Origin: Vanrija pseudolonga
Taxonomy: Eukaryota > Basidiomycota > Tremellomycetes > Trichosporonales > Trichosporonaceae
NCBI RefSeq assembly: GCF_020906515.1
Contig: NC_085849.1
Span: 3,162,001-3,226,000 of the forward strand
Length of the DNA stretch: 64,000 nucleotides
Reading direction: 5' to 3'
Shown: in pieces, positions 46,484 to 57,433 of the stretch
Numbering within the stretch: the stretch's first letter is position 1
Layout: each line of letters starts with the position of its first letter
The notes under the pieces: model-generated
The model's database searches: none
Told to the model about the DNA's origin: nothing
The model's input: only the letters and a program-made list of their open reading frames with translations
Made by a program: the position numbers and the translations under genes

Positions 46484-47808
46484 TGCGAGGCGATTCACCG
46501 AGGTGTGTGGGGTGGGTGAAGGAGCGGAATGGTGTCCGAAGGAGGGGGTTGGATGGAGAGTGGGGTGAGCACGGCCAGGCCGAGTCGAGATTTTGGAGGG
46601 GGCTAAAGGGTTTGAGGCCGAGTTGACGGTGCTCGACGCCGGGTGTGTGTGTTTGGAGTAGAGTGCCGTCGAGGACGACGGGTGGTGGTGGTTGTAGTAG
46701 TGGTTGGTGGTGGTTGACAAGGGCAATGTCTACCTCTTGGGTCGTGGAATGCTGGGCTGCTGCTGGCTGGAAACTCTCTGTGGGATTGATTGACCACACT
46801 TTGATAGAATAGACTTGGCGGGGTACCACCAGAGAGAGGGAATGCTTCCTTGGTTCATGACAATTTGATCCCGCTGGGCTTGCGGTGTCTCTTGTCTCCA
46901 CGCCCTCTGCCTGCCTGCCTGCCTGCATGCCTGCATGCCTGCCTGCCTGGCTATTGAAAGACTTCAGTTCTCACACGTCTGGCGGGGGCGAATCAAATCA
47001 CAAACTACAAAACAGACAGTGGCAATAACGGAACCAACTTGCACAACGACTCCCGGCTATGTGGCATTCATCGCCCCGACAAAGCGACGACCAACAGGCA
47101 TTGTGGAGCGCGGAGCGCGCGTAGCCAGAAGGCGGAGCATGGCAACGACGCCGTGAACAACCCATTGTCTGAGACCAAATCGCCAATGCGGTGGGGCATT
47201 CAGGACAACAACCGAAACTGCGGCCTTGTTCACAAGGTCCCCAGGCTACTCCCCTCCTTTCCATCACGCCGGTATCAGTCTTGATGGCTCCAGCCACACA
47301 CACACGCATCATAACCAGCTCCCATCTCGAGTAGCTTGGTTTCCTATTGTCCCATGATGCAATTGTTGATCCAGTCATTGTTCCCTGCTCGTGGAGAGAC
47401 AAAGGCGGCAGCGGCGCTGCATGAGTGTTGTAACTCGGCCAACGTGGCAACGGCCTCCCAACGACGGGCCTGTGGCCTTCTCTCTCCCTCTCTGCTCTCA
47501 GACGACCTCGGCCATCACCCCCTTCTTGCAACTGAGACGCGCACACGCCTCCAAGCGCAGCTCCATACGCACTCCCATTGTTCATTTCGACGCCTCCAAA
47601 TGAGGCCTTGAAACCTTGAAGCATCGGTCAAAATTGATCCCGTCATGCCACACACCCCACGTGGCACTATTACCGTTCCTAATCCCGCCACCCCCCTCTG
47701 CACGCGCGTGCTTTCCTGGCACAACAACAACACAACAACAAAGCGCGCAGGTGCATCACATTCAGGTGGTACAGACTCACCACCAGACATCAACCAACAA
47801 CCCCCACC
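46484..47808. promoter_or_regulatory. Divergent intergenic region KAP104 / SMC4
   Basis: 1.33 kb holding both promoters. A CCTG/CATG microsatellite lies at 46907-46950 and a CAACAACAACA tract at about 47721-47740 in the SMC4 leader. No gene recognised on either strand. Confidence 0.5.
46907..46950. repeat. (CTGC)n microsatellite with CATG interruptions
   Basis: About eleven tetranucleotide units CTGC/CTGCATGC in the KAP104-SMC4 intergenic region. Confidence 0.9.
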
Positions 47809-50800
47809 ATGCCTCCGAGACGGTCTACTCGGGCAGCGAGCACCGCTACAGAGGCTCCTCCCGCTCCGACACGTTCCTCAAGGACGCGCAAGGTGGTCCC
47901 AGCCTCTCCGACACCAGAGGCCGAGGATGCCAGCGACCATGAGGAGGCCCCCGTGGTCAAGAAGGCTCCTGCGAAGAGGGCGTCGACAGCCAAAGCCAAG
48001 ACTCCCGCACCTGCACCCAAGAGACGATCTGGCCGCGCCGCCGCGGCGGGGTCACCTACCCCCGAGCCGGCCGTGAAGGCGGAGCCTACGGAGCCCGCCG
48101 AGGAGGAGGAAGCCGATTCGGCCCCCACAAGCCCCGAGAAGGCCGCTCCCAAGGCGGCGAAGTCGAAGCGGAGGGTTGTAGAGTCGTCTGACTCTGAGGA
48201 AGAGCTCGAGGACTTGATCCCCGCGGCAACCAAGGCGGCATCACCAAAGGCTCCCACCCCGAATGCTGAGATTGACGACGCTCCGACCCCGACCCCCGAC
48301 ACCCCCCAGGACCCCACCGCTCGTGAGAGCTCCAAGACACCCGTTCCCGAGACTCCTAAGAAGCAGAACCGTGGGGGCGAGTCGGACGCTCCCATCTCAC
48401 CCGACTCGTCGCCAGACATGGCTCACGTCCTGCCGCCGAAGACGCCTGCCCGTGGTGCGGCTCCCCGCCAAACTCTGATGGCGACCCCAGCTGCTCCGCC
48501 CCCCGCCACTGGCCCCAAGCCTCGTCTCGTCATCCACAAGCTCGTGCTTGTCAACTTCAAGTCGTATGCTGGGCGACAGGAGATCGGCCCCTTCCACAAG
48601 TCGTTCAGTGCCATTGTCGGTCCTAATGGCAGTGGCAAGAGTAACACTATCGACGCCCTCCTGTTCGTTTTCGGCTACCGTGCCAGCAAGATGCGTCAGG
48701 GTAAGCTCAGTGAGCTTATCCACAACTCTGCTGGCAAAGAGGGCCTCGAGAGCTGCTCCGTGGAAGTGTGGTTCCGTGAGATTGTTGATCTGGTGAGTTA
48801 ACAAGTCATGGATCTTGGCTAACTCTGCAGCCCGGCGTGGACGACTTCCTCCTGGTTCCCAACTCTCAGCTCGTTGTCAACCGTACCGCGTTCCGCAACA
48901 ACTCGTCGCGCTACACCATCAACGACCGCAACAGCACCTTCACCGAGGTCACCACCCTCCTCAAGGGCAAGGGTATCGACCTGGACCACAACCGTTTCCT
49001 TATCCTCCAGGGTGAGGTCGAGTCCATTGCGCTCATGAAGGCCAAGGCCGGAAACGAGCACGAGGACGGTCTCCTCGAGTACTTGGAGGACATTATCGGC
49101 ACAACCAAGTACAAGGAGCCTATCGAGCAGGCGTCGCTCGAGGTCGAGGGCTTAAGTGAGGAACGTGGAGAGAAGATGAACCGTCTGCGTGTGGTGGAGC
49201 GCGAGAAGGCGTCTCTCGAGGTAGGTAACCGGAATCTTAGCAACCTGACTGACTTCTTTCAGGACAAGAAGAGGGAGGCCGAATCGTTCCTTCGCGACAC
49301 CAACGATCTCACTCGCAAGAAGTCGCTCCTGTGGCAGTTCCACATGTACACGCTTCAGAACAACATCGAGCTTACGACTAAGGCGATCGACTCCCTCACG
49401 GCCGAACTCTCCGAGGAGCAGGAGCGCAACGCACACCACCTGGCCCAGATCGAGGACCTCCAGAAGGACCACGACGAGAAGCTTGCCACCTTTGAGGAGG
49501 TCAAGCGTCTCACAGATGCGTTGGTCAAGGACACCAAGCGTATCGAGAAGGAGGAGGTCGCTCTCCAAGAGAAGAAGAAGCACCTGTCAACCAAGCAGAA
49601 GAAGCTCAAGAAGTCGATCCAGGATGTGAGTGTAACGGACTGCCCGCGGCTGGACTAACACTTCCACAGGACTCTCACGCCAAGTCTGAGGCTCATGTCA
49701 CTGCGGAGAACTGCGCTGGGGAGATCGAATCCAACCGCAAGAAGGTGACCGAACTCGAGAAGAAGCTCGAGGTTGAGGAGGCCGAGCTCGAAGAGGTCCG
49801 CGACAGCCTGAAGGACAAGACCGACGAGTTCACGACCAAGATCGAGGCCAAGCAGCGCGAGCTTGAGCCGTGGACTGCCAAGATCAGCGAGAAGCAATCC
49901 GCCATCGATGTTGCCCAATCTGAGCGTGACTTGCTTGCGGGCAAGGCCACCACAGCTCAGACCGCCTTGGAAGAGGCCCGCAAAGCCCTCAAGGACGTGG
50001 AGGAGGGTGCCAGCGCCAAGCAGGAGGAGTACAAGGCCCTGAAGAAGGAGGCTGTCCAGGCCAAGAAGCAGCTCGCAGATGCCGAGTCCAGGCTTCAGGT
50101 TCGTGCAGCGAGCTTTGTCCGCCGCTCTCAGCTGACATTTCGATAGACTCTGACCTCCCAATTCGAGGAGCTCCGTACCAAGGCGTCGTCCGCTCGCCAG
50201 AAGGTTGACGAGGCCAAGGCGTCGCTCGCTGCCGACAAGTCGGAGAATGCTGTCCTTGCCAGTCTCAACAAGCTCAAGGCCCAAGGTCGCATCAAGGGCT
50301 TCCACGGTCGTCTCGGAGACCTTGGTGTTATTGACGAGAAGTACGATGTGGCGGTCACGACCGCTTGCAGCGCCTTGAACAACCTGGTCGTCGACACTGT
50401 TGAGCAGGGCCAGGCGTGTATCGAGCACCTCCGCAAGGGCAATGTGGGCCGTGCCTCCTTCATGGTCCTCGACAAGCTTCCCCCTCGCGACCTCAGCCGT
50501 ATCGAGACCCCTGAGGGTGTGCCCCGCCTCTTTGACCTCATCAAGCCAAAGGACCCCAAGTTTGCACCTGCTTTCTACAAGGGCGTTTTCAACACTCTGG
50601 TAGCAGATGACCTCCAGCAGGCCCAACGCATCGGTTACGGCAAGAAGCGCTGGCGCGTGGTCACCCTTGCTGGCCAGCTGATCGACCCTTCGGGCACCAT
50701 GTCCGGTGGTGGCACTCGTGTCGCTCGTGGCGGCATGAACTCAAAGTTCGTGGCCGACAAGGTCGCACCTGAGGTTGTGCATGGCTATGAGAAGGAGTGC

Positions 50801-52742
50801 CATGCTGCAGAGGAGAAGCTCTCTGCCGCCCAGGCTGAGAAGCGCGCTGCCGAGCAACAGGTGGCACAGCTTCGCAAGCGCCTACCCGAAATCGAGATCG
50901 AATTGGAGAAGATTGAGCTCGACATTCAGACTGGATCAAAGCGTATCGGGGAGGCAGAGAAGCGTCTATCCGAGCTGGAGTGAGTCCGCCCTGCCGTTGA
51001 AAGACCTCAGCTGACAGGGTCTAGGTCTCAGAGCAAGCCTGATGTGGGGGACGAGAAGCGCATCAAGACGCTTGACGCTGAGATCGCCACTCTTACTGCT
51101 GAGGCGGACAAGTTGCGAAGCAAGTCGAGCGTCATCAGCGAGCAGATCAAGGAGCTTCAGAACAAGATTCTGGAGGTTGGCGGTGTCAAGCTGCGCGCCA
51201 TTCAGTCCAAGTTCGCCAACACCAAGGGATTACTTGACCTTGCCAGCGAGGCTATCACCAAGGCCGAGGTCGGCCAGGCCAAGTCCATCCGCGACGCCGA
51301 GAAGCTGGACAAGGCCATCCTAGCCAACACAGCTAAGGCCGAGGAGGCTCAGGGCGAGCTCGATGTTGTGGAGGGTGACCTGCAAGCCTGCTCTGCCGAC
51401 CTGGCGATCATTCGCGAGAAGGTCCAGGAGGCTCAGGATGCGAGCATCGACGTCCAGGAGGCCCTTGCTCAGTCCAAGGCCGACCTCGACGAGGCATCCA
51501 CCGAGGTCAACGCGTTCCGCAAGCTTGAGATGGACATCAAGCAGAAGATTGAGGACAATGGCCGTGTCCAGAAGGACAGCAAGGACAAGTACAGGCACTG
51601 GTCCAAGCGCCACGAGGAGCTCGAACTCGTCTACATTGAGTAAGTGGGGTGTGCAGCCGGGGAGTATGAGGGACGTGGGCTGACAAGCTTTAGCGAGGAA
51701 GAGGAAGACGAGGATGAGGTTGCCAAGCCTGCCGACGCGGACAAGTCGACTGAAGCGGCTGAGGGCGAGGAAGAGGAGACTGAGGACGCTGAGCCCAAGC
51801 AGAAGAAGTCAAAGAACGACTCGTTCGAGCTCGTCGAGTACAGCCCTGATGAGCTCCGCGGTGTCGACAAGGACATCCTCACAGCCGAGATTACTGCGTT
51901 GGAGGAAGAGACTGCCAAGGCCAAGCCCAACCTCAACGTCCTTCACGAGTACCGCCGTCGTGAGGCCGAGTTCCTTGACCGCGCTCGTGACCTTGAAGCG
52001 GTGACGAACCAGCGTGACGCCGCCAAGCAGCGCTACGACGACCTGCGCAAGGTCCGCCTTGATGAGTTCATGGCCGGCTTCTCGGCCATCAGCTCCAAGC
52101 TCAAGGAGATGTACCAGGTGAGCATAGTGTTGCCAATTACGGCTGACCATTCAGATGATCACCATGGGTGGTAATGCCGAGATCGAGCTGGTCGACACAA
52201 TGGACCCCTTCTCTGAGGGCGTCGTTCTGTCCATCATGCCGCCGAAGAAGAGCTGGCGCCCGATTGCCAACCTGTCTGGTGGTGAGAAGACGCTTGCGTC
52301 GCTGGCGCTTGTCTTCGCGCTCCATGTCTTCAAGCCCACTCCTCTCTACTTCATGGACGAGATTGATGCGGCGCTCGACTTTAAGAACGTGTCGATTGTG
52401 GCCAACTACATCCAGTCCAAGACGCAGGCGGCCCAGTTCATTGTCATTTCGCTGCGAAACGACATGTTTGAGCTTGCTCACCGTCTTGTCGGCATTTACA
52501 AGACGTCGAATGTGAGTGATTCAGGTTGTAAGAGGAGCACAGCTGACAACAAAAAGTGCACCAAGTCCATCGCCATCGACAACAAGGACTTGAGAACGCA
52601 GGCAGTCGTCAAGCCCGCCAAGAGGTTACCACCGGGTACTGGGGCACCAGCAACAGAAGTGCCGGCTACACCCAAGCTTGCCGTGCCCGCCACGCCAACA
52701 CCCGCCGGCACTGCCGTCCCTTCTGCACGCGTCTTGGCATAG
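47809..52742 (+). CDS. SMC4: Condensin core ATPase SMC4
   Basis: Chromosome condensation ATPase, partner of SMC2. About 1500 residues, nine exons with eight introns of about 38-53 bp (first 48793-48830). A 240-residue disordered tail rich in SP/TP, with ASPTPEAED, TPTPDTPQDP and PPKTPARG, precedes KLVLVNFKSYAG and Walker A IVGPNGSGKSN. Long coiled coils flank the hinge (KGFHGRLGDLGVIDEKYD...ACIEHLRKGNVGRASF). The second coil carries an acidic insert (EEEEDEDEV ... GEEEETEDAEPKQ). The C-terminal head has LSGGEKTLASLALVFALH and Walker B LYFMDEIDAALDFKN, and ends with an Ala/Thr/Pro-rich tail. Converges on HEM13, 131 bp away. Confidence 0.96.
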
Positions 52743-52873
52743 CCCTGTCGAACACTGTCCTTTGGTACCCTTGATCCCTGTTGTACAACCAGAATAGACC
52801 ATATGATGCAGAGATACGGATACTATGCTGCCTTCTATCTATCGACCTCGCTCCACCCTCGTTGCCTTTTTGT
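52743..52873. other. Short convergent spacer SMC4 / HEM13
   Basis: 131 bp between two convergent stop codons; the 3' UTRs of the two genes must overlap or be very short. Confidence 0.6.
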
Positions 52874-54345
52874 CTACTTGATCCAGTCGTGCGTTGTCTT
52901 GAGCACGTTGATGAGCTCCTCCTCACGGGTGCCCGAGCCCTGGGCACCCAGAGGAGTCATGTACTCCCACCGTGCGACTTCTGGCAAGGACATGAGGATG
53001 GACTCGACACGCGCGCCGGGGATGTTGAGGCCGAACTTTGTTCCGCGGTCATAGAGCAGGTTGAACTCGACGTAGCGGCCGCGGCGGACAAGCTGCCACC
53101 TGCGCTGGAGGTCGTCATACTTTTGCGTGTGGCGACGCTGGACAATGGGGAGGTACGCGGGGAGGAAGGCACTAGACGCCGACTTGACAAACTCGAAGAT
53201 CTCGTCGCGGCTGGGCTTCTTGTCTCCGTGGATCGACGACGAGGTGGTCAGGTCGTCGAAGAAGATGCCGCCGATGCCGCGCGTCTCGCCACGGTGGGGA
53301 AGGTAGAAGTACTTGTCGCACCACTTCTTGTAAGTGGGGTAGTAGGCCGCGTCGTGCTTGTCACACGCGTCCTTGAGCATCTGGTGGAAGTGGACCGCGT
53401 CCTCCTCGTAGAAGTAGTTGGGGGTCAGGTCGGCGCCGCCGCCAAACCACCACGCCAGGGGCTCGCCGTTGGGGTCCTTGGGGTTTGCGAGCTCAAAGTA
53501 GCGGTAGTTGAGGTGCGTTGTTGGCGCGTGGGGGTTGCGGGGGTGGATGACGATCGACACACCCGTCGCGAAATAGGGCAGCGGCTCGTCGGAGAGAGGG
53601 ATCGAGTCGTGGTCGTTGCGCATCTGCGCCTGCGCAGCCTTGGACAGCTTGCCCTCGACAATCGAAACGTTCACGCCCGCCTTCTCAAACACCCGTCCGC
53701 CAGAAAGCACACACGACGACCCCTCGCCTCCGCTCGGCCGGATCCAGTGGTCCCTAAAGAACGTCGCGGGGGGGTGCTCTCCGTCGGGGGGCGCGGCGGC
53801 CTCCAGACTCTCCAGGCCCTTGACAATATGGTCCTGCATGTTGGTGACCCACGTCGCCATGCGGATACGCATGGGGTTCTGCGATGAAGCTGTTAGCTCT
53901 GAGCAAAGGCTAGTCGGTGCGCGCTGTGCGCGGCGCCGGCCGGGTCTATGACACACGGAGTGGTAGCGCAATCTTGAAGAGCCCGTGGCCCAAACATACC
54001 TGGGCGTCGTCTTGCTCGCGGGCATGGACGGGGTCCCAATTCTCGCCGCCAGTCTCGATAGCCACGACGTTGGGCACCATGTCGAGCTTGGCGACGTTGT
54101 CGGGGCGCTTGTAGTAGTTGTACGCCATGGTGAGGGAGAAGGCGACGGCGGCCGACGACACGGCAAGGCCGGCGAGCTTGCCGACCGAGGCCGGGTTGGA
54201 CTGCTGCGACGAGTATGCGCGGGCAGCTGGCGGCGGCGTCAGTGTTGTCGCTACAGCTGTACCCACCAGGTGCGCGGCACGCGGCGTTGACGCGCGCGGT
54301 CTGGAGACCGGTGCGGCAGCAGCGCAAGGGCTGGCGGAAGGACAT
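52874..54345 (-). CDS. HEM13: Coproporphyrinogen III oxidase (oxygen-dependent)
   Basis: Sixth step of heme synthesis, converting coproporphyrinogen III to protoporphyrinogen IX with O2. Three exons (54267-54345, 54000-54226, 52874-53878) give 436 residues. Family blocks: GVNVSIVEGKLS, THLNYRYFEL, WWFGGGADLTPNYFYEEDA, HRGETRGIGGIFFDDL, RRGRYVEFNLLYDRGTKFGL and LPEVARWEYM. The first 70 residues (MSFRQPLRCCRTGLQTARVN, a hydrophobic segment VSSAAVAFSLTMAYNYY) look like a mitochondrial presequence plus a membrane or sorting signal; the budding yeast enzyme lacks this and is cytosolic, so a mitochondrial location is inferred here. Divergent from COQ8. Confidence 0.96.
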
Positions 54346-54924
54346 TGTGGTGGTGAGGGAGAGAGGGAAGGAAAAAAAGTTGGGTTGTAGTAGTGTCGGT
54401 GGTGACTGTGAAGGTTGTCTGTGTGAGCGACAGCAGCTTGTTGTCCCGATATATACGCACGGCTTGTTGCGGCTCGCTCGGACGTTGTCGCGAGTCAATG
54501 TCCGTGGTACGACAGTGGGAGATGCTGCGATGGATCTTGCTGGACGCTGGCGGCGGCGGCGGCGCGAGGCGCTGGCAGGGTCGTGTCGGGCTCGTCCAAC
54601 GCGGCGACTGGCGGTCAGCTGCGACGACTAAGTAAACCACCTGACCACTCGATGCGCGTCATTGTTATTCGGCCTCGCAAACTATTTTCTAATGTCCGCA
54701 AGGTTCCGACTACTATTAGTAGTTGGCCACTGGAGCCCCGCACGCCCATACCAAATGTCACTGGCATCCCACAAAATGTCCACGAACAAGACAATCACAC
54801 ATGACAGATATCTAATCCGCGCCGTTCCGGACCGACCGGCCTCCTACGCTCTCCGACAAACAACAGCACACATCGGACTCTCTTGCGTGCGTGGCGGATA
54901 GATCGATCGACCCACGCAACCAAC
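54346..54924. promoter_or_regulatory. Shared promoter region HEM13 / COQ8
   Basis: 579 bp between divergent starts of two genes for mitochondrial redox cofactors. Contains GGCGGCGGC at 54549-54560 and no clear TATA. Sharing of elements is inferred from the geometry only. Confidence 0.45.
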
Positions 54925-56981
54925 ATGCCACCACCGCTCCCACCGCCCGCAGCAGCGGCCGCTGCGTCGTCGGGCGTGCTCCTGTCCGCCGCGTACCGCG
55001 TCATCGCGCGCGCTGCCGCCATCGAGATCGAGGAGGTCGCGGCTGGGTATGGACCGCAGGTCAAGGCTGCTGCTGGGGCTGGGTATGAGCGGCGGCAAGA
55101 GGCTACGGAGCGTGCGGGTCCCGCCACGGCGACGGCCTCGAGCAGCAGCACGAACACGACAAGCACCAGCGCGAGCAGTGCCGCCGACTACGCCGTCTCC
55201 CCACCTCCACCACTCCCACCAACATGGAAGCCGAGAGAAGTCGCCCCAGCCCCAGCGGCCGCACCCCTCCGCCAGCCCGAGCTGAGCATCCCGAAGCCGG
55301 CTCCACCTCCCCCTGCCCCTTCTCCTCCCCCTCCCCCACCCGCACCCGCGACGGCTGTCGAGGCCGCCATCGAAGAAATACAGGACCCCGAGCCTGCCGC
55401 GCCAGTTGAGGCAGAGCCACCACTGCAAGAGGACGAGACAGCCTCTGGGTTCAAGCTTCCCGAGATCAGTCGGGATGCCGAGGATGAGCCCGTGCCGCTG
55501 CGTGCGTCAACGGTGCCGTCGTCGCGTCTGGGCCGCCTCTTCCACTACGGATGTGAGTATGCTAGTGCCAGAGTGAAGTGCTGACTTTAGCCCTCGGCCT
55601 GTCCCTCGGTATCGGCGCCGCGACCGAGACGATCCGCCGGACGGCTGGTGGTGGTGGCCAGGGCAGCGTGTTCATGAGCGACGCGAATGTCCGCCGGTTG
55701 GTCGCGACACTCGGCCGCATGCGCGGGGCGGCACTCAAGCTCGGCCAGTTCATGAGCATACAGGGTGGGTCTGGTCTGGGGGTGGGCTGTACTGACGGAA
55801 GACAATGCCATGCTGCCACCTGAGATTGAGCGTGTGCTGCACCAGGTGCAGGCACATGCCAACTACATGCCCGACTGGCAGATGGAGAAGGTCATGACGT
55901 CGGAACTTGGAGAGGACTGGAAAAGCCTGTTCGCCGCGTTTGACCGCACGCCTGTTGCCTCGGCGTCGATCGGGCAGGTGCACCGCGCCGTCTTGGCCGA
56001 CGGCACGCCCGTGGCCGTCAAGATCCAGTTCCCTGGCGTATCCTCGTCGATCGACTCGGACATTGCCAACCTGTCGATTTTACTGCGTGGCTCTGCCGTC
56101 CTCCCCAAGGGCCTGTACCTCCAGAACACGATTGCTGTCATGAAGCGCGAGCTCGAGGACGAGTGCGACTACATCCGCGAGGGTGCCGCTGGAAACCGCT
56201 TCCATCACTTGCTAAAGGACGACCCCGTGTTCGAGGTCCCGCGCGTCATTGACGAGGGCACGACTGGCAAGGTGCTCACGACCGAGTGGATGACCGGCCG
56301 GCCCCTGTCACAGATGAAGGGCATGTCGCAGGAGCAGCGCGACTTTATCGGCACCAACATGATGCGCCTCTGCCTCCAGGAGCTGTTCCACTTCCGCTTC
56401 ATGCAGACGGACCCCAACTGGGCCAACTTCATGTACGACGGTAAGAGTGGCAAGATCCAGCTCATCGACTTTGGCGCGTCGCGTGCCTACACCAAGGAGT
56501 TTATGGACGGGTGGTACCGTCTCCTCCAGGCGGCGCTCGACGGCGACCGCGAGGTCATGAAGGCGGAGAGTGTGGCGCTCGGGTACCTCACTGGCGAGGA
56601 GGCCGAGGTCATGGTCGACGCACATCTCGAGTCGATGGCCTTGTTAGCGAGTGAGTGGCAGCTCTGGATCCGACGTCGTTTTTCTTACACTAACTTCCCC
56701 CAGGCCCCTTCCGCTACGAGGGCAAGTTCCCCTTCGCCGAGCAGACGGTCACGGACAAGGTCCGCGAGCTCATCCCCGTCATGCTCGAGCACCGTCTCAC
56801 GCCGCCCCCGGTGCCGACCTACTCGCTGAACCGCAAGCTCAGTGGCGCCTTCCTCATGTGCGCCAAGCTGGGGGCCAATGTCGATTGCAAGGCACTGTGG
56901 GAAGAGTACGTTAGCGGGTACGAGGAGGGCCCCGATGCGGCCGAGGAGGCTGCTGTGCATGAGGAGATGCTTGGGGCGTAG
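54925..56981 (+). CDS. COQ8: ABC1/ADCK-family atypical kinase, coenzyme Q biosynthesis (Coq8)
   Basis: Mitochondrial matrix UbiB-family ATPase needed for coenzyme Q synthesis. Four exons, about 640 residues. A long Ala/Pro-rich N-terminal region (about 200 residues, PPAPSPPPPPPAPAT) is followed by the family core: RRLVATLGRMRGAALKLGQF with the KxGQ motif, the splice-made SIQDNAMLPPEIERVLHQV, ASASIGQVHRA, PVAVKIQFPGV, ECDYIREGAAGN, TDPNWANFMYD and the metal-binding LIDFGASR. The start ATG is the first in frame that begins the low-complexity tail; another lies 14 codons upstream. Confidence 0.93.
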
Positions 56982-57433
56982 AGGGAGGCAGCGAAGACAA
57001 TCTTAGAAGAAGAGCATATGCATCATCACTCTGCATGCAGACGCCACACGCGACTGTCTCTGCAGGCCCGTGCCTGGCTGCCAGCTTGAGCAAGCAACGG
57101 CATTACGGGGTCAATTCAGGGTTTCCTTTCGTGGCATTTTTTTATGTATGGGAGTGTAGGTTGCTGGTGCGTCTGGCAGCAGGTGGTTCCTCGCTGCAGG
57201 CTGCCTGCTGGCCTGCTGGCTGGCTGGCACCATTGTTCAACTTCGACGTCGCGACCTTTCAAGTCTCGAAACACCAAAAACTCGCGCCACCGCGTTCACT
57301 TGAAGCACCCCACTCAAAAGGCAGCCAAGCGACGCAGCGAACAACACCCACCACTCCCCCTCCCCTTCCCCGCCTCTCACGCGCCCAAAACCTCGCACCT
57401 ACAGCGAGACCCACACCGAAAAACCCGCCCACC
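56982..57433. other. Intergenic, COQ8 / NIP1
   Basis: 452 bp between plus-strand genes, with a CTGGCTGGC-type repeat at about 57200-57228 and a C-rich leader with CCACCACTCCCCCTCCCC near 57345-57365. No gene recognised. Confidence 0.5.
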
